In this document: in pieces, positions 41,791-51,764 of the stretch
How the letters are laid out: every line of letters starts with the position of its first letter
How positions within the stretch are numbered: position 1 is the first letter of the stretch
Assembly (NCBI GenBank): GCA_964030785.1
Contig: OZ034975.1
Location: forward strand, 20,614,142 to 20,678,141
Direction of reading: 5' to 3'
Source: Siderastrea siderea
Lineage: Eukaryota; Cnidaria; Anthozoa; Scleractinia; Rhizangiidae
DNA: 64,000 bases
Program-made: the position numbers and the translations under genes
Notes under the pieces: generated by a model
What the model was told of the DNA's origin: nothing
Database searches by the model: none
Seen by the model: only the letters and a program-made list of their open reading frames with translations

Positions 41791-43332
41791 AACCTATATA
41801 TCTTCGCCATGTGTTTCGGGTATGTTCCACTGTATCAGTTTACCAAGAGCAAATAGTGGCTGGGCCATGGCGATGACTGGTGCCTAGCCTGGATTCGCAA
41901 TATTCGATATTCATTCCATGTGGAATCAATGCAGAAGAGTGCTCTTTCTCTCGTACTAATGGGGGCTGTAGCGAGGTGTGACATTTGGCCCTGGACATAA
42001 AGTGCTCACTGCTCACCAGTAATTTCTCTCTACCACAAGTCGAGTTCTTTGGTGAGAGATAATGCACTGTCACCCATGGTGACATGTAAGTCGTCCCGTC
42101 AACTTAGGAACGGCTGGATTGTTAGTTTGGAGCACAGCCGAATGTACATTCATTCGTGTAATTGTCTGACAGGTCTTTTACCCTTCTCTGTTGGGCTTCA
42201 TTCTTTTCTTTTACATTTTCAACTTTTTCTGCACTCCCGTGGTGATGGCTAGTAAGATGCTGCTGTTCCATGAAATGAGTCTGTAGTCGCGCTAGGGTAA
42301 TGATCCATTTTATTTAGTGCTCCAGTTGTATATATATTTTTGTAGTTTTATGGGACATACCACACCGTTCTGTTATAAACGGCTACTCACACTGTTTGTA
42401 GCATCCGTTGACATTGACATCACACGATGAAAGGAAATTGAGAGCCCCATCTAATTGATCTTACTCGTTGTGTAATCAAACTTATGTTCCTCGTCTGCGC
42501 ATGGATTTTTAACGCAATATGTAGAGGCAGCGTCTCTCCTTCCTGCTGTTATGCTTACACACCTGAGAAGCTCACATACCAGCATAAGCTCACAGACCAG
42601 CAGTGGCTTCTGGCACTCTGCAGGCACGCAATGCCTGCAGAGCCAATGACGTCTTGTTCCACGATATGATGAAATTTATGAACACAACCTATGGGTTTCA
42701 CACCACTACAGTGCGGACTGTGCAGTCACTCCCCCCACTCCCGGACAACTTGCGCCTAATGTAACACGCTCTCGCCAGAGCACGAAATCAACCTATTAAG
42801 TTATCATAAAACAGGCTCACGAGCAGCGTGGCTACATGACAGTTAATCATAGTGTGACATTAAAAATTGCGTGGGAAGTACAAAATAAAGCTATTCGTTT
42901 CCCTTTTCTTCAAAGACATCATGTCCTAACACGTCTGTTTCTTGAATTTTTGTATGTATTCAAGTCCTGACAGGCGTGAAAAAACTTGCAAAATTCAACA
43001 GATCTCTATTAGAATGCTTTGTCACATCTCCGTTGTTAATAAATCTTGCGTTCGGTTCAAGATATTTTAAGCGTTGCGTTACATTCCGAAGGTTCAAATT
43101 ACAAACAGCTGTCAACTATGCAAATTTGTTCAACATACGCTTTGACCTATGAATAACGCCGAAGTAAAGTTTGGTATATTGTAAAGATTTTACTCTAATT
43201 CCGTGATCACCACTGTAACTTGGATTTTTAATACTAGTTTCATTCAAGTATTTCAGTTTTAGGAATAGCTAAGGTTATTATTAGGAACAAGCCCCCGCAA
43301 ATTCCGATTTTACTTTAAAGTGGTTTCTTGTT
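41791..43332. other. Unassigned DNA, with one perfect short hairpin
   Basis: No coding region supported. At 42616-42642 CTCTGCAGGCA, a five-base loop and TGCCTGCAGAG form a perfect 11-bp stem. The missing integrase core and LTR of the following BEL/Pao element would be expected here but were not recognised. Confidence 0.4.
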
Positions 43333-43720
43333 TCATACACGCGCAAAAATGACATGGCATGAACGTTTGTGTTCACCCTTGATAATCAGTAATGTGAGAA
43401 GGTGCTTTCCATGGAGGGTGAATGGATGACGAGATTGGTAGTCGTTCTGTGACTGCGAAAGACGTCCACCAACTCTTAATAGTTCATCTGCATCAAGAAA
43501 CGGATTCAAGAAGCTTAGAGGATTGAAAAAGAGCAGTGCTTCCCCCTTCTTGAGTGTCTCGATCGTGTCTAGAAACATCTGGACTTGTGCTTGTTTAGAC
43601 AGCCATACCTTTTCCTTGGATAATTCACTCACTGTCAGAGGTGTATGGGTGAACGAAATGGATCGGGTGACAACACGGAATACCCATGCAGTAACTCTGA
43701 TGAGGTGCGAATAGCTTGAG
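43333..43720 (-). pseudogene. BEL/Pao (second element) integrase N-terminal region
   Basis: PFLDADELLRVGGRLSQSQN followed by HPFTLHGKHLLTLLIIKGEH is the conserved D-x-x-x-(L/I)-(L/I)-R-V-G-G-R-L...H zinc-binding start of BEL/Pao integrases. The second His-Cys half and the catalytic core are missing downstream on this strand. Confidence 0.75.
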
Positions 43721-43849
43721 AATTTCAGGATGTCAATGACAGGCTCTGGTTTGCTTTAACTGCTTTGCAAAGTGATTTCATTTCGTTCCTTGAGTTGCAA
43801 GACATCCCTTTGAATGCCTAAGGAAGAGAGAGACTCCATTGTAGGTGGA

Positions 43850-44260
43850 GCAGTAAACTTGGAGGGCCTTCTTTCAACCACTCGGGTCCATTCCACCAGA
43901 GTTTGTGATTGATGATTTCAGCTGGTAGGATGCCACGAGATCCAAGATCTGCTGGATTTGCTTTGCCATCAACGTGTTTCCATTTTTCAGGCGGGACGTG
44001 CTCTTGAATTTCTTCGATTCGGTTTGCTTCGAAGGTCTTGAAGCGCTGACTGCTTCCATGAATCCAATAGAGAACAATGGTGCTGTCGGTGAAGGTATGA
44101 AGATTGCGGGTTGGAACGGCCAGAATTTCTTGGATATGTTTATTAGTTGTGAGAGCAGATGAGCTCCACAGAGTTCAAGACGAGGTAAGGAAACCTTCTT
44201 GAGGGGGAACGCGTGTTTTTGCCCTGATGAGTGATGTGTGAACTCCGCCGGCCGTGTGGA
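43850..44260 (-). pseudogene. BEL/Pao (second element) RNase H end
   Basis: In mixed frames the minus strand reads WIHGSSQRFKTFEANRIEEI, then HVPPEKWKHVDGKANPADLG and LWWNGPEWL, matching the end of RNase H and the linker into integrase. One frame gives the 67-codon piece at 43874-44077, with an internal frameshift. Confidence 0.65.
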
Positions 44261-44399
44261 GATTTCTCAAATAGACAACACCACAGTAGGCTTTCTTGCT
44301 GGCATCAGGGAAACCGATTAATTGGCGGTCAACAATCTTACTGTTGACTGGGGAATAACAGAGCGAAATACGGATGTTGGAGATTTCAAGGAGTTGCGT

Positions 44400-45370
44400 T
44401 CTCCAATTTAGCCACTCTTGCTAAATGTCCGGTGGGAGGGGTTCATCCTAGGTAATGCCTTTCTCCCAGAGCCACTGGAACATTATCTTGACAAAAAAAG
44501 TGATGCAAGAGATAAGACCAAGGGGATCAAAGAACTTTGCTGAATCTGACAATACAGCGCTTAGTTAACTGTGATTCTTGAACTGACAAATTGGCGCACG
44601 AGAGGCGGAAGTGGTCAGAAGTAGAGCTGTATTCCATCACAAGAGTTTGGACAAAGTTGACAGAGTTCCCGAGGTTAGATGTGGCCTTCGAGCTTCGAAT
44701 CTCTGGTGAGATGGAGTTCAAAACTTCTTGTGAGTTTGAGTCCGATTTGTGGAGTTTGAATCCTCCTCTGTTAAAGAGGTTGTTTAGTTGATGATTCAGT
44801 TTAATTGCTTCTTGTTTTGTTTCAACCGAAGGGAGACCATCATCGATATAGAATGATTCTTTTGCAACTTTGGCATCAAGTTGTAGTTCTGATTCATTTT
44901 CTTCCGCGAGATGGTGCAGTGAGTTAGTTGCTAGAAATGCAGCACTTGGGATTCCAAATGTGACTCTTGTCATTCGGTAGTCAGTTACCGGGTCAGCAGG
45001 TTTGTCTCTCCACAGAAAAGGATGGTAATCGCGGTACATCTTCGAGACATCGGTTGTTAGTACATAAGAATGTTTTCGGAAGCGAATGAGGACGTCATTA
45101 AGGGGTGGGTGGACGGTTGGTCCCACAAGGACTTGATCGTTAAGTGAGACACAGATGCAGTTTTCATGGAGCCATCAAGCACGACACGCAGGGGTATTGT
45201 AGCTGAATTTTTGTAGACAGCGTGATGGGCCAAGTAGCAGGCATTTTGAGAGTGGCTGAGAGATTTTGCAAGGGTTCCTTCGCAGCTAGGAAGCAAAGTC
45301 GATGCATGTAACGTTGCGACTTCGTTAGGCGGTTGTTGACCACTAGCGCCACCGAATAGAAGCCAACCGA
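44400..45370 (-). pseudogene. BEL/Pao (second element) reverse transcriptase
   Basis: The 199-codon frame at 44527-45126 includes GPTVHPPLNDVLIRFRKHSY, LTTDVSKMYRDYHPFLWRDK (first catalytic Asp in TTDVSKM), MTRVTFGIPSAAFLATNSLH and SFYIDDGLPSV, where YIDD is the catalytic motif. The piece at 45057-45296 (LRVVLDGSMKTASVSHL) is the preceding fingers region in another frame. Both catalytic motifs survive, but the domain is broken by at least one frameshift. Confidence 0.8.
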
Positions 45371-45431
45371 ATATGGTTTCTTAAGCAGCTGGGGTTGCTA
45401 AATTGGTAAATTGGTAAATCAAATTTTAACG

Positions 45432-46052
45432 TCATAGTGTAGGGAGTAGTCGCCTAATCTGGGTTCCAAGGATACGACCTGGCTTTAGGATGTCCCGATA
45501 AACGTCGACACTAAAGAGAACATCAATAGGTTTTGACACATTGAATTCTGGGTCTGCTAATTCAAGTGAGGATACGTGAGGCCAGTAACCCATGGGGAGG
45601 GTCTTGAGGGGTAGATGTTTTGTTAATGGCAAGACGATGACTTGTAGATTGTTCACATAGGATTCGTGCTTAGTGCATGGCAAGTTGATCTCGACAACAG
45701 TGCTACTTTGGTTAGGGCACCGAGTTCCTCCAATTCCATTAATGTTGATTTCTTGTTTTTACCCACGCCGCATGAGGTGTTGTGCGGCTCTTTCGGTGAT
45801 AAAGGAGGCTGTAGATGCGAAATCTAGCAGAGCCTGTGCGATCATTTGATGACCATTTGATCCGCTTAGGAGCACGTCTGCTGTCATTATGCGAACAGAA
45901 TTCGAAGTGGTAGCTTCAGGCATGGTTACATAAGTTGCAGAGGTGATGGTGTTAACAGCAGGAGTGTTGGTTGCTTGAGTGGTGGTTGCTTGAGTGTTGG
46001 CGGTCGTAGGGGGCATTGGCACAACAGGAATCATCTTGTATTGGTTCTGCAC
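45432..46052 (-). pseudogene. BEL/Pao (second element) protease region
   Basis: A Thr-rich linker (TTANTQATTTQATNTPAVNT) leads to IAQALLDFASTASFITERAA, the protease active-site block; the usual L-L-D-(S/T)-(G/A)-S reads LLDFAS here. The second half (LPLTKHLPLKTLPMGYWPHV, then LADPEFNVSKPIDVL...) at 45432-45683 carries the LADP-x-F and DVL-G signature that precedes the reverse transcriptase in this family. Confidence 0.72.
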
Positions 46053-48079
46053 TAGGTGCTGTATAGCATTACTGCTCAGATGTAGGAAGGTGTGATGCCG
46101 CTTTCCACATTTAAGGCAACAATTAGATGAAGGGCAGTGTTTCTACACGTGCTTTCCTTTCAAGCAGTTGAAAGAAAGACCTTGTTCCTGTACTAAGTTG
46201 CGTTTGTCAGCAACTGATTTCTCTTTGAAGCTTGAACAGTAAGCTATGTCGTGCTTTGAACCATGGAAAGCGGGACATCTTTCCTGTGTGTTTGTAGAAT
46301 ACACTGCGACTGACTTTGGCGGTTTCTTGGTGGGGCCTTGACCTTTCTTATGGCTGGCATCAAAGGATGTTAGCTCGGTTGCCGTTGATCTCCAATCAAA
46401 GAACTCCAGAAACTTGTAATGGTCGGGGACGTCCTTGTCTTGTTGTGTGAATTTTTGCCACTCCACCATGGTAAGAGAGTCAAGCTTTGATTCACCAAGA
46501 GCAGTTATGAACCGTCCAAAGTGAAGCTTTTCTATTGCTTTAAGGGACAGGAGATGATGTTGAAGGGTATCATGTAACTGCCTAAGTTCAATGCTTGAGC
46601 CATTCTTAACAGGACTAACATTTAGCAGTGCTCTAACATGTGCTCGTTGGATGACTTGAGGCCTGTCAAAACGTGCCTTTAGGACTGCAATGGTTTCTGG
46701 GTAGGCTTTCGCTACTGCATTTATACCTTTAATGGCATCCTTGGCTTTCTGGGTTGTAAGCTATTTCAACAAATACTGCACCCGCGATTGATCGTCAAGT
46801 TTCTTTGAGTTATGGATAGTTGATTCGAATTGTTGCCAGTAGGATTTCCATTTTGTTGGCTCATCAAAGGTTGGAATGTTTAGTGAAGGTAATTTCACTG
46901 TTTTCCCTCATTTTTTCTCTGAAGCGGGCTTGAATTCTTGAAATAACTTGGTCAGTTCTTCGCGATGCTGATTGTTCTGACGCTCTAGCTCTTTGGAATG
47001 ATTTTAAAATATCACTTTATTTAATGAGAGTAACATAATTTACTCGTTGCCCAGTAGTTTACAATATGGCCCTCCCTAATTTTACATAAAATGGAACAAA
47101 GAAAAAAATATATGACACGATTGAAACCAGAACCTAATTAACTACATGCTGTATTCTAATGACTAATAATAAAAATTTGAACTTTATACTAGTAAGATCT
47201 AAAAAAGGCTGCTAATTTCAAAGTGTTCTAATGCAGCATTTTGTTTTAATAGCGTCTGCCGTATTTTTCCTATAAATTGTTTATGTGACGTAATATTACG
47301 AATGGAAACATAAACATTATTCCAAAGGCGAATAGCGCTTGTATGGAACGTCCTGCAACCTGAAACTCTCTTTTGCTCCCTTTCAATTTCTCGCTCTTTG
47401 TTTTTACGCGTTTAATCACGGCGGCGTTGCGTGATCAATGGTGTTACTTCATCTTGAGTTCCTTTAATTTTGTCAAAGTAATCTGATATCGCATCGTTCC
47501 ATTTATCGCCATCTGCTTCTCTCTCTCAAATCCGTGAAAGATGCTTCAACTTCAAAGGTGAAACGGTCGAGAGTTTTCTCAAGGTGGAAGAGCTGGCTTC
47601 TGGTATCCGCTAGATCGTCAATTTCCCTTTCAGTGAGGTCGTTTTTCGCTTCTGTAGTTTTTGCGGTTAAGCTGTTTATCCCTTTTGTATTAAATACGAT
47701 TCCATTTGGTTTCGAGCGATCGCTTGCCTTTACTTTCGGTCGACTTAGCATCTTGAGGCTTAGGAGAAACAAGGTTGAGAAAACACAACAGTTTACTAAT
47801 GTTTTCTCGCACCCGATCATCGTAGTTTTCCAATTCTTCAAAGTCCTTTTCGATTAAATCTTCGTTGGTTGGTTCCAGCGACGCGCTAGCCTGGATGTGT
47901 TGACTTTGGAAGATGTTGTTTAATTCACGAATTTCATCCAAGTATTGTCCAGCGCAGACGATTTCAAATTGTGTTATTTCTTGTTTTTTAAAGAGTGGGT
48001 CGATCTTCTCGACGAGATTTGCTATTCGACACTTGGTAATTGCTCGCTTCTGCACGAGCGATTCACGCAATTCAGCCAT
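46053..48079 (-). pseudogene. BEL/Pao (second element) gag, interrupted by a LINE tail
   Basis: It starts with Met at 48077-48079 (MAELRESLVQKRAITKCRIA) and runs as a charged coiled-coil region to about 47,400. After the LINE insertion it resumes near 47,000 with RELERQNNQHREELTKLFQE and LPSLNIPTFDEPTKWKSYWQ (the conserved gag block). It continues to [20 protein letters not shown] and ends in a Cys/His knuckle region ([23 protein letters not shown]). Several stops lie in between. Confidence 0.72.
47000..47395 (-). mobile_element. 3' end of a CR1-like LINE inserted in gag
   Basis: On the minus strand SGCRTFHTSAIRLWNNVYVS, then LLKQNAALEHFEISSLF and a stop (about 47,370-47,205) is the C-terminal motif of CR1/L2-type LINE polymerases (S-x-x-R-T-x-x-F-S-x-x-x-L-W-N). 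An AT-rich 3' tail runs to about 47,000, where gag resumes. It is strongly 5' truncated, as is usual for LINE insertions. Confidence 0.68.
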
Positions 48080-48719
48080 TTACGCGAAACAGTTCAGATC
48101 GATCGAGGACTGTATACCTTTCTTGAAACTTTTCTTGAGTTAAATCCGGCTGGGGGGACTAGAAATAATGTGTCGGGTCCAAACTTCGTTTGTTATTGGT
48201 CGATAGAACTCTAAGAGAGACTTAAATGCAGTGTTTACAATACCCGACTTGTGCTTCACTTCAAAGCGAAGCCACGTGGAAGATGTTAGAGATTACATTG
48301 ACTGCGTATGAGCAGAGAAAAATACATGTGACATAGCGCGTCCAGTTTTAGTGTCTTGGTGGCACACCCCCACCGAAGAGCTCACAAAATACACCCCCGG
48401 TCTCACAGAGGAAAGACAAACATGCAATCGACGTTGATTTTTCAGGCTACAGCATTATCCATGACTTCAGTAACGTGACGTCATTGGCTAAAAACTGCTG
48501 GAACATAGAATCATGCGTACCATGACAGTTTTCAACGAAGCCAGGACGCTGGAATAGGAACCATCAAATGACCTCCTTATAATTCTGATTCCTCGATCAA
48601 GACATAGCGCCTGCCAGTTATTATCTCGCTTACAAGCCTTCGTAATGACATCTCCATGTGTTGGCCAAATGCTAGCACAATTTCCATGAGGTCTGCTATC
48701 TTAGACTGTTTAAATCTCC
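48080..48719. other. Unassigned DNA upstream of the second BEL/Pao gag
   Basis: The 5' LTR of the element should lie here on the minus strand. No clear TG...CA LTR was found, and no second copy exists for comparison. Confidence 0.35.
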
Positions 48720-48846
48720 GTGCGTCTTTATTGGGCTTCATATCGTTTCATGGCACCAGAAGTGGGATCGTGAAGCCAGCCTTGAAGTTGGCGGCATCTT
48801 GACGCGCTCTGAGTGAATTATAAACGGAGTTTGTAAGTAACGAGGA

Positions 48847-49700
48847 ATGGCCAGAAGATTCTCATTACCGCCGCCGCCCCCACTCGAAATTCACTGCGAT
48901 AATGTCGCTGGAAAATGGAAGAAATTCAAATTAGCATGGAAAAATTACAATCTTACGACAAAAGCTAAACGAGGAGGACGTCCAAATGGCGACGCTATTA
49001 ACTATCATCGGCTAGGAAGCCAGAGACATGTTTTCTACGTTCACATGGTCCACGAAAGAATCGAAATCGAAGATAGATGACTTGTTACACAACTTTGTTG
49101 CTTACTGTAATCCGCGTAAAAGAAAAACGATACAGTTTTAACTAACAGATCCAAGAAGATAGAGAAAGTTACGATCAATATAAACCGAGCTACGAAAGAT
49201 CGTGGAAGGCTGGTAATTTGACACCATTACACCGGAATAAATACTGCGTGACAGGACAATCTTCGGAATTCGAGACAACAAGGTCAGAGAAAGGCTGCTG
49301 AGAGAATCGAAACTAACCTTGTGGCTCACAGATGAAATATGCAGGGCTTCCAAGAGCACAGCGGCCAGGATGAAAGAACTCACTCAACAAGAAGCTGTGA
49401 ATAGTCTGAATTTGAGCCACGAAGAAGACTACGCGCGGGTTTTAACATGGTGTCAATAGAAGCAAGACCAACGAAGCGAACAAAGGTTGTGGTAATTATG
49501 GGCGTGTCCATGATCCAGGTAACTTTGTCGCTAGAGGAAAAAGGTGCAGTGAGTGTGGCAAACCTAATCATTTCGCAGCCATATGTCGAAGCAGACAACA
49601 GCGAGGTTCCAATTCAACCCAAGCGGTCAAAGCTGTTAACGAAGAAATCAACTCGGAGGAGGATACCGACGAAGTGTATGTTATTTACGATGTCGCTTGA
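48847..49700 (+). pseudogene. Ty3-like gag with zinc knuckles
   Basis: MARRFSLPPPPPLEIHCDNV and AGKWKKFKLAWKNYNLTTKA match the gag start of cnidarian Ty3-type elements. In other frames follow MFSTFTWS-like sequence, a CGNYGRVHDPGNFVARGKRC segment and CSECGKPNHFAAICRSRQQR, the classical CCHC knuckle (about 49,480-49,595). Multiple stops and frame changes. Confidence 0.72.
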
Positions 49701-49737
49701 GTGAGATTGGACGATTGACACCTAGTCACTCTAAAGC

Positions 49738-50150
49738 TTGAATCAGGGAACTGGCTGCGATTTCAACCGGGCACTGGTGCAAGAGATGCCAGACCCCACC
49801 GATAAGGCAGGAGTGCAACGATTATTGGGCTTAGCCCAGTACCTCGGCAAATTCCTCCTTCATCTTTCAGATATGATGAAACCACTTCGGGAGCTGATGC
49901 AACAGGACGTTGAGTGGTGTTGGGGAGAGGCACAAGCGAAGGCGCTGGCCCAGCTGAAAGATCCAGTTACGTGTGCTCCAGTGCTACGTTATTACAGTTT
50001 GAAAGAAGAAGTAAAATTACAGTCGACGCGTCACAGTCCGGCCTGGGAGCAGCCCTGTTAGCGTCACAGTCCGGCCTGGGAGCCGCCCTGTTAGCCGGTA
50101 GCCTACGTTACGAGAGCTCTTACTGTTGCCGAGACTAGGTACGCTATTTT
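49738..50150 (+). pseudogene. Ty3-like pol remnant (thumb to RNase H)
   Basis: EMPDPTDKAGVQRLLGLAQY, KFLLHLSDMMKPLRELMQQD and EWCWGEAQAKALAQLKDPVT is the region linking reverse transcriptase and RNase H in Ty3-type elements. APVLRYYSLKEEVKLQ leads in a shifted frame to DASQSGLGAALLA (the RNase H Asp). A 33-base unit is duplicated at about 50,026-50,092, so that ASQSGLGAALLA occurs twice. Confidence 0.78.
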
Positions 50151-50165
50151 GTTAAAAGGAGAAAG

Positions 50166-50348
50166 ATGTGATGAGATGACACGAGCGTGACAAAATAGTA
50201 ACGTGAGTCCTCTGACATGTGATTCGGCTTTGATTATATAACAAAATAGACGCGTGTCTTTAGAGGCTCGGATACAGTTAAAATACGGTGAATAAATACT
50301 AACTGTTGGAATCTCCGTGCGTCCTTATTGGCTTTTATATCGTTTCAG
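50166..50348 (+). repeat. 3' LTR of the Ty3-like element
   Basis: Begins near TGTGATGAGATGACACGAGC after a purine-rich tract (AAAAGGAGAAAGA, a likely polypurine tract). It holds AATAAA at about 50,291 and ends ATATCGTTTCA, matching the 5' LTR end at 48,717-48,751. Confidence 0.65.
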
Positions 50349-50368
50349 TACCCAGGCCGTTTGATTGA

Positions 50369-50843
50369 CCCTTATGCGCCGATCAATTCGACAGTTCAAC
50401 ATCCCCCCCCGGGCATTTGAACTTTTGAAGATTGGATTGTTCAAATTCCCTCCCCTCGGGCCAAAAAAGCCGTTCAAATGCCCCACCGATTAGTGCTGAA
50501 CTACCTCTCCTCAAAGAAAACTTTCGTCTTCAATCAAACACTTTACACGCCTTTCAGAGAGAGATATGCTGTAATGACATCTTCAAACTTCTTTTGAAGA
50601 CCCCTTGAAAGAGATATTCACCAACAAAGGCGAAATTCCATCTTGTAAATCCGTCAAACCCTGCAAAAACCGAAAAACTCACAAACGTATTACGTCAAAC
50701 AAGAGATAAATCCGGTTCAAATTCCCCACCCTTCCAAAGCAAGGTTCAAATTCCCCCCTCCCCTGGCATAATGCAAAGTCAAATGCCCGGGGTATGCCCG
50801 GGGAGGGGGATGTTGAAGTTTCGAATTGATCGGCGCATTAGGG
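50369..50843. mobile_element. C-rich palindromic MITE, 475 bp
   Basis: The ends CCCTTATGCGCCGATCAATT and, reversed, CCCTAATGCGCCGATCAATT, followed by TTCAACATCC, a C run and CGGGCATTTGA on both arms. Its C-run plus CGGGCA terminus resembles that of the MITE at 23337-23921. No coding capacity. Confidence 0.82.
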
Positions 50844-51509
50844 CCTCTAATATACGAGAGTACATTTTGCTTGGCTCCACTAACCAAATCCTAAATGTAT
50901 ACACTGCCGTCTGTTGACATCCTCTATGCAGGACACTACTTCTGGAAAAGCGATTGGACGTAGGCGAGTAACTGGCTAATCTTTAACATTTTAAGAGGCT
51001 GTCTCCCTAAGAGTGTTCCACTCGATCTCGGACTCAAAAATCGATTTCCTTCAAATTTCTACCACAAATACTACTATCTATCCTTACTACTAAAATGCAA
51101 TTGAAATGATCCAAAAGTTTATTTTGCTCCCGTTTTGAGGATTTGATTGTCAGTATACCGTAAGTGACTAAAATGTGGCTATTTTGGGCGCCGTAGTACG
51201 GGGTTTTTCGATTATCGTTTAAAAAGACTTTCCTGTGTCATTTGGACATTTTCCCGATCGAAATCGTGTGAAACTGAAAATGATAAATGAACCAATTTAA
51301 TAAGTCACTCGAACTGGACGAAATAGTGCTTTTGAAACATGCCAAAATTCTCAATTGAGGCACTTAGGCCAGAGGTAAAAACCCGTTCTAGGCATAGACT
51401 AAGCACTATTTCCTAGAATTATACAATAAAACTTGCGACAGAATGCGATTCTGAGAAATGGTGTCGAAATTAAGTTAGCCATTTTCGCTAAACGGCTTAC
51501 GGTACTTTG
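50844..51509. other. Unassigned DNA
   Basis: No supported gene or matched element ends. AT-rich mixed sequence. Confidence 0.4.
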
Positions 51510-51620
51510 CGAAACGAAACGAAACGAAACGAAACGAAATGGTATTTTGCGAAATGGTACTTTGCGAAACGGTATTTTGCGAAATGGTATTTTGCGAAAC
51601 GGTACTTTGAGAAATGGCAC
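51510..51620. repeat. GAAAC tandem repeat and 17-bp relatives
   Basis: (CGAAA)n with about six units is followed by six or so copies of a 17-18 base unit such as TTTGCGAAATGGTACTTTG, TTTGCGAAACGGTATTTTG. The long unit appears to have grown from the GAAAC/GAAAT words. Confidence 0.9.
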
Positions 51621-51764
51621 CGTTTGGGACTACATGTCCATGGAATAAGCTCGATTGAGTTCCATCGAACTTCAGTTCGATTGAGTCCGATTGACTACTC
51701 TAAGACCTAACGTATGACCTAAGACGGGTGTCTCGAAAACTAAGACCTAAGACCTCAAAAACTA

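Larger units (their letters stand above)
43333..48079 (-). mobile_element. Second BEL/Pao-type retrotransposon, truncated
   Basis: The minus-strand order is gag, protease, reverse transcriptase, RNase H and integrase N-terminus, ending near 43,333 before the integrase core. It differs clearly in protein sequence from the element at 31.9-37.5 kb, so it is a separate family member and not a duplicate. No LTR pair was found. Its gag holds a LINE fragment. Confidence 0.7.
48720..50348 (+). mobile_element. Ty3-like LTR retrotransposon with most of pol deleted
   Basis: The LTR end at 48,717-48,751 (CTCCGTGCGTCTTTATTGGG...TCGTTTCA) is followed directly by TGGCACCAGAAGTGGGAT, a primer binding site. 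The same LTR end recurs at 50,312-50,347. Between them are gag, two zinc knuckles, and then only the thumb/RNase H start of pol; protease and the reverse transcriptase core are missing. Only the last 35 bp or so of the 5' LTR is recognisable. Confidence 0.75.

Noticed and set aside
47534..47857. 107-codon plus-strand open frame
   Set aside because: Antisense shadow of the coiled-coil part of BEL/Pao gag.
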